Positions 32,413 through 34,885 of a stretch of DNA of 34,885 nt are shown in pieces. Under the pieces are notes generated by a model. The model ran no database searches. It was not told the DNA's origin and saw only the letters and a program-made list of their open reading frames with translations. Both the position numbers and the translations under genes were made by a program. Source of the DNA: Anaerovoracaceae bacterium (GTDB taxonomy: Bacteria; Bacillota; Clostridia; Peptostreptococcales; Anaerovoracaceae); the NCBI GenBank assembly GCA_029983755.1, contig JASBYX010000014.1, positions 1 to 34,885 of the forward strand. Reading direction: 5' to 3'. Each line of letters opens with the position of its first letter. The first letter of the stretch is position 1.

Positions 32413-34885
32413 ATGATAAACATTTTTTACGGCGGGGAAAACCTGAACAAGGAAGAATTTTTATACAACAAAATATTTGATTCGCAAAAGCGTGCTATCG
32501 TTATCGTTCCCGATCAGTACAGCCTAGAGGCTGAGAAGCAGGCAGTAAGGTACGCCAAAGAGAGAAGAAATGCTAAAATGGCAAGCTCAAATGATAATGG
32601 GAATGAAGCTGCAGGGGAGATCTACCAGGGTGACCTAGATAAAAATGCACCTATAAGCCTCATCGACGTGGAAATAACCACGTTTTCAAGGATGATGCAC
32701 GATGTTTTCAGCAAGGAGGGCGGCCTCCGAAATGTGTATATCGACAAGTCCGGAAGAGAAATCATATTGGCCAAAATACTCAGGGAAATGAACCATGAGG
32801 AACTGAAAGCCTTCGGAAGCCAGCTTGGGAAGAGAGCCTTCACAACCCTAGTGGGAGACTTCATTTCTCAAGTCAAACTGGAAAATCTAACCCCGGATGA
32901 CTTATCCCAAATTGCAGACGCCATGGAAGAGGATGTAGAAATATACGGGAAGCTATACGATCTATCCAAAATCTTCGCTGAATACGAAAAGTCAATGGAA
33001 GGTAAGTATACTGACGGTGAGGATTTATACAGAATATTTATGGACAAAATACCTGCCTCCGACTATCTTGATGGTGCAGATTTCTGGTTCTACGGCTTCG
33101 ACAGCTTCACAGGCAAGGTCTATGACATAATGGAATGTCTGGTGAAAACCAAGAACGCAAACCTAAATGTTGTCATGAATTACGATAGGGGAGAGAGAAA
33201 GCATCTATTCCTAGCCGGGGAAGCCGTAATAAATCGCCTAAAAAAGATTTGCAATGATGTTTCAGTATCGCAAATAGACGATTCATTTGAAATTTCAAAG
33301 CCTGACGATCTCAAATTTCTGGAGAAAAATCTCTATAAGGTAAAGCCTGACAATTTTAACGGTACCTCCGAGAACATAAAGATAATAAAATCCCTAAATC
33401 CATATTATGAATCCGAAGCCTGTGCCAAACACATCAGAGAACTTCTCAGAGAAAAAGGCTACAGGAAGAGGGATATTGCAATAATAACTAATGAAGGAGA
33501 CAATCGAATAGGAATTCTCCAAAGGATACTTAAAGATTACGATATAGATCTCTTTGTTGACGACAGAAAGCCTATATTTAAAGAACCATTTGTAAGATAT
33601 ATCCTTGGGATTTTGGACACCATTAGAACAAGCTATTCCACATACTACATCTTAGATACAATCAAGAACCCTTATTCTGAAATCAACAAAACACCTCTAG
33701 GTAAAGACATGCTTGAAACCTATGCAAGGCGTCACAAGATTAGGGGTACAATGTGGAAAACTCCGTTCAAGTACATGGAATTAACTGAGTATAAGTATCC
33801 GCCAATTCCTAAGGATGAAGTTATAACAGATGATGATAAAGAAATCTTCGAAAGGTGGATGGCAGAAGCTGAAAATGAAAAGGAAAGAAAGCTAAACGAA
33901 ATCAACGATCTTCGTGAAAAGGCTATAGCTCCCTTTGTAAACCTTGAAAAAATTATAAAGGTCAGCAGGACAAAAAATGAAAACATCCGTCAGTTCTCAG
34001 GGAGATTCTTTGAATTCGTGGAAAAACTTGCTACTAGTTTTGGAATCTCTGACGATGCAATGTGGAAAGGAATAATTTCTACATTGGATCAAATTGTAAC
34101 CCTTCTTGGGGAAGAAAAGTTTTCTATTGAAGTTTTCAGGGATGCCTTTGACACCGGCCTTGAGGCAGTTACCATAGGACAGACACCACCTTCTGTGGAC
34201 GACCTCATAGTTGGATCAACCCAGAGAACTAGGACAGGCCCGATTAAAGCACTTATCGTACTTGGAATGAATGAAGGAGTAATCCCAAGAGAACAGGGAG
34301 ACGAAGGGATTTTGTCAAGCTATGAGCTTTCCCTTATCGCTGATGGAGCCAATGAGAAAGCTATATGGGGACTCACAGCTAAATCTGCAAACCTTGATAA
34401 AGAAGAAAACCTGGCAATCTACAGGAATCTTTCAAAGGCTACTGAGAATTTGTGGATAAGTTATGTTACAAATGATAGTAAGGGGAATCTGAAACTTCCA
34501 TCTGAGCTTGTGGAGGATATTCTGTCAATGTTCGATGACATCCTTTCCGAGGATGTTATATCTGAAAAAGGGTTCTTGGTGGAGAGTCCAAAGGGAACTC
34601 TTATTAACCTTGCAAAATACCTGTCTGCTCAGGGACTTGCTGCCCAAGGACTTCCGGAGGAGCTTTCCGCCGGCCGGACATGGCTCCTGGAGCAGGGAGG
34701 AGCCATGTCCGCAGCGGTTGCGCGCATGGGGAGCCTCAGGGACTACAGGTACAGCCCGCAACCTCTGGAGCCGTGGCTGGTGGAAGGCCTCTACGGATCC
34801 CGCCACGGCTCCGCCGGCACCCCTTGGGAGTCCCGCCACGGCTCCACCGGCGCCACTTGGGATCTCGGGCAGGGCGCAGCAGCCG
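32413..34885 (+). CDS. addB: AddB/RexB-like helicase-nuclease subunit B, 3' end beyond the window
   Basis: An open frame of 824 codons runs off the right edge. It matches the B subunit of AddAB/RexAB-type double-strand break repair enzymes: VIVPDQYSLEAEKQAV, DVEITTFSRMMHDVFSKEGG, FWFYGFDSFT, and VGSTQRTRTGPIKALIVLGM with NEGVIPRE. The C-terminal nuclease with its iron-sulfur cysteines would lie outside the window. The usual AddB N-terminal Walker A is missing: the N-terminus is MINIFYGGENLNKEEF, more like RexB. The ATG at 32413 follows AGGAA. From about 34630 the gene becomes very GC-rich with tandem repeats, although the frame stays open. A partner addA is expected just downstream but not visible. 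Confidence 0.82.
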   Translation, partial: MINIFYGGENLNKEEFLYNKIFDSQKRAIVIVPDQYSLEAEKQAVRYAKERRNAKMASSNDNGNEAAGEIYQGDLDKNAPISLIDVEITTFSRMMHDVFSKEGGLRNVYIDKSGREIILAKILREMNHEELKAFGSQLGKRAFTTLVGDFISQVKLENLTPDDLSQIADAMEEDVEIYGKLYDLSKIFAEYEKSMEGKYTDGEDLYRIFMDKIPASDYLDGADFWFYGFDSFTGKVYDIMECLVKTKNANLNVVMNYDRGERKHLFLAGEAVINRLKKICNDVSVSQIDDSFEISKPDDLKFLEKNLYKVKPDNFNGTSENIKIIKSLNPYYESEACAKHIRELLREKGYRKRDIAIITNEGDNRIGILQRILKDYDIDLFVDDRKPIFKEPFVRYILGILDTIRTSYSTYYILDTIKNPYSEINKTPLGKDMLETYARRHKIRGTMWKTPFKYMELTEYKYPPIPKDEVITDDDKEIFERWMAEAENEKERKLNEINDLREKAIAPFVNLEKIIKVSRTKNENIRQFSGRFFEFVEKLATSFGISDDAMWKGIISTLDQIVTLLGEEKFSIEVFRDAFDTGLEAVTIGQTPPSVDDLIVGSTQRTRTGPIKALIVLGMNEGVIPREQGDEGILSSYELSLIADGANEKAIWGLTAKSANLDKEENLAIYRNLSKATENLWISYVTNDSKGNLKLPSELVEDILSMFDDILSEDVISEKGFLVESPKGTLINLAKYLSAQGLAAQGLPEELSAGRTWLLEQGGAMSAAVARMGSLRDYRYSPQPLEPWLVEGLYGSRHGSAGTPWESRHGSTGATWDLGQGAAA
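34798..34863 (+). repeat. Two 33-base GC-rich tandem repeats inside addB
   Basis: Copies 34798-34830 and 34831-34863 agree at 29 of 33 bases and encode SRHGSAGTPWE and SRHGSTGATWD in the addB frame. They lie in a stretch of unusually high GC right after an EGLYG motif. More copies may follow beyond the window. Confidence 0.8.

Noticed and set aside
34525..34839. Minus-strand open frame of about 104 codons in the GC-rich end
   Set aside because: High GC removes stop codons by chance, and the plus-strand addB frame has clear family motifs leading into the region.

Overview
The window looks like chromosomal DNA of a low-to-mid GC Firmicute, most likely an anaerobic member of the Clostridia. Reasons: strong AGGAGG-type ribosome binding sites before most genes, a PyrK-dependent class 1B dihydroorotate dehydrogenase, PyrI, the MEP isoprenoid gene ispE followed by a GntR regulator, a secA-prfB-tex neighbourhood, and a sortase-anchored Gram-positive surface protein. 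The BspA-type leucine-rich adhesin suggests a host-associated lifestyle. The species cannot be fixed from the sequence alone.

Layout. Positions 1-6430 hold a pyrimidine operon, pyrC-pyrK-pyrD-pyrFE-pyrB-pyrI. It covers every de novo step from carbamoyl phosphate and aspartate to UMP. carAB and pyrR are not in the window. OMP decarboxylase and orotate phosphoribosyltransferase are fused in the order F-E, and the operon closes with a bidirectional terminator that it shares with a convergent cvpA-like gene. From 7268 to 16691 lies a cell-envelope island: a 2230-residue sortase-anchored leucine-rich repeat adhesin with its own promoter and terminator, then three consecutive lipoproteins that appear to be distantly related to one another. 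From 16698 to 19993 is a tadA / Ig-like membrane protein / ispE / gntR cluster. Its first gene seems to be transcribed almost without a leader.

On the minus strand, 20032-22882 holds an AAA_14/DUF4143-type ATPase and an HtrA/DegP membrane-anchored protease. Between them is an array of four 29-bp palindromes repeated at exactly 41-bp intervals, starting one base upstream of the -35 box of the ATPase promoter. This is the most unusual non-coding structure in the window. From 22960 to 31473, housekeeping genes run on the plus strand: a CNNM/CorC-type membrane protein, secA, prfB (without the usual programmed frameshift), tex and a HAD phosphatase.

The right end (31500-34885) is irregular. An AT-rich KilA-N gene appears to have lost most of its DNA-binding N-terminus by an out-of-frame internal deletion. 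It is followed by the start of an AddB/RexB-like nuclease gene that lacks a Walker A motif. Near the window edge that gene changes abruptly from about one-third GC to nearly 80% GC, with short tandem repeats.

Limits: all calls come from reading the sequence. Family names rest on recognised motifs, and the functions of the lipoproteins, the Ig-like protein and the ATPase are not known.
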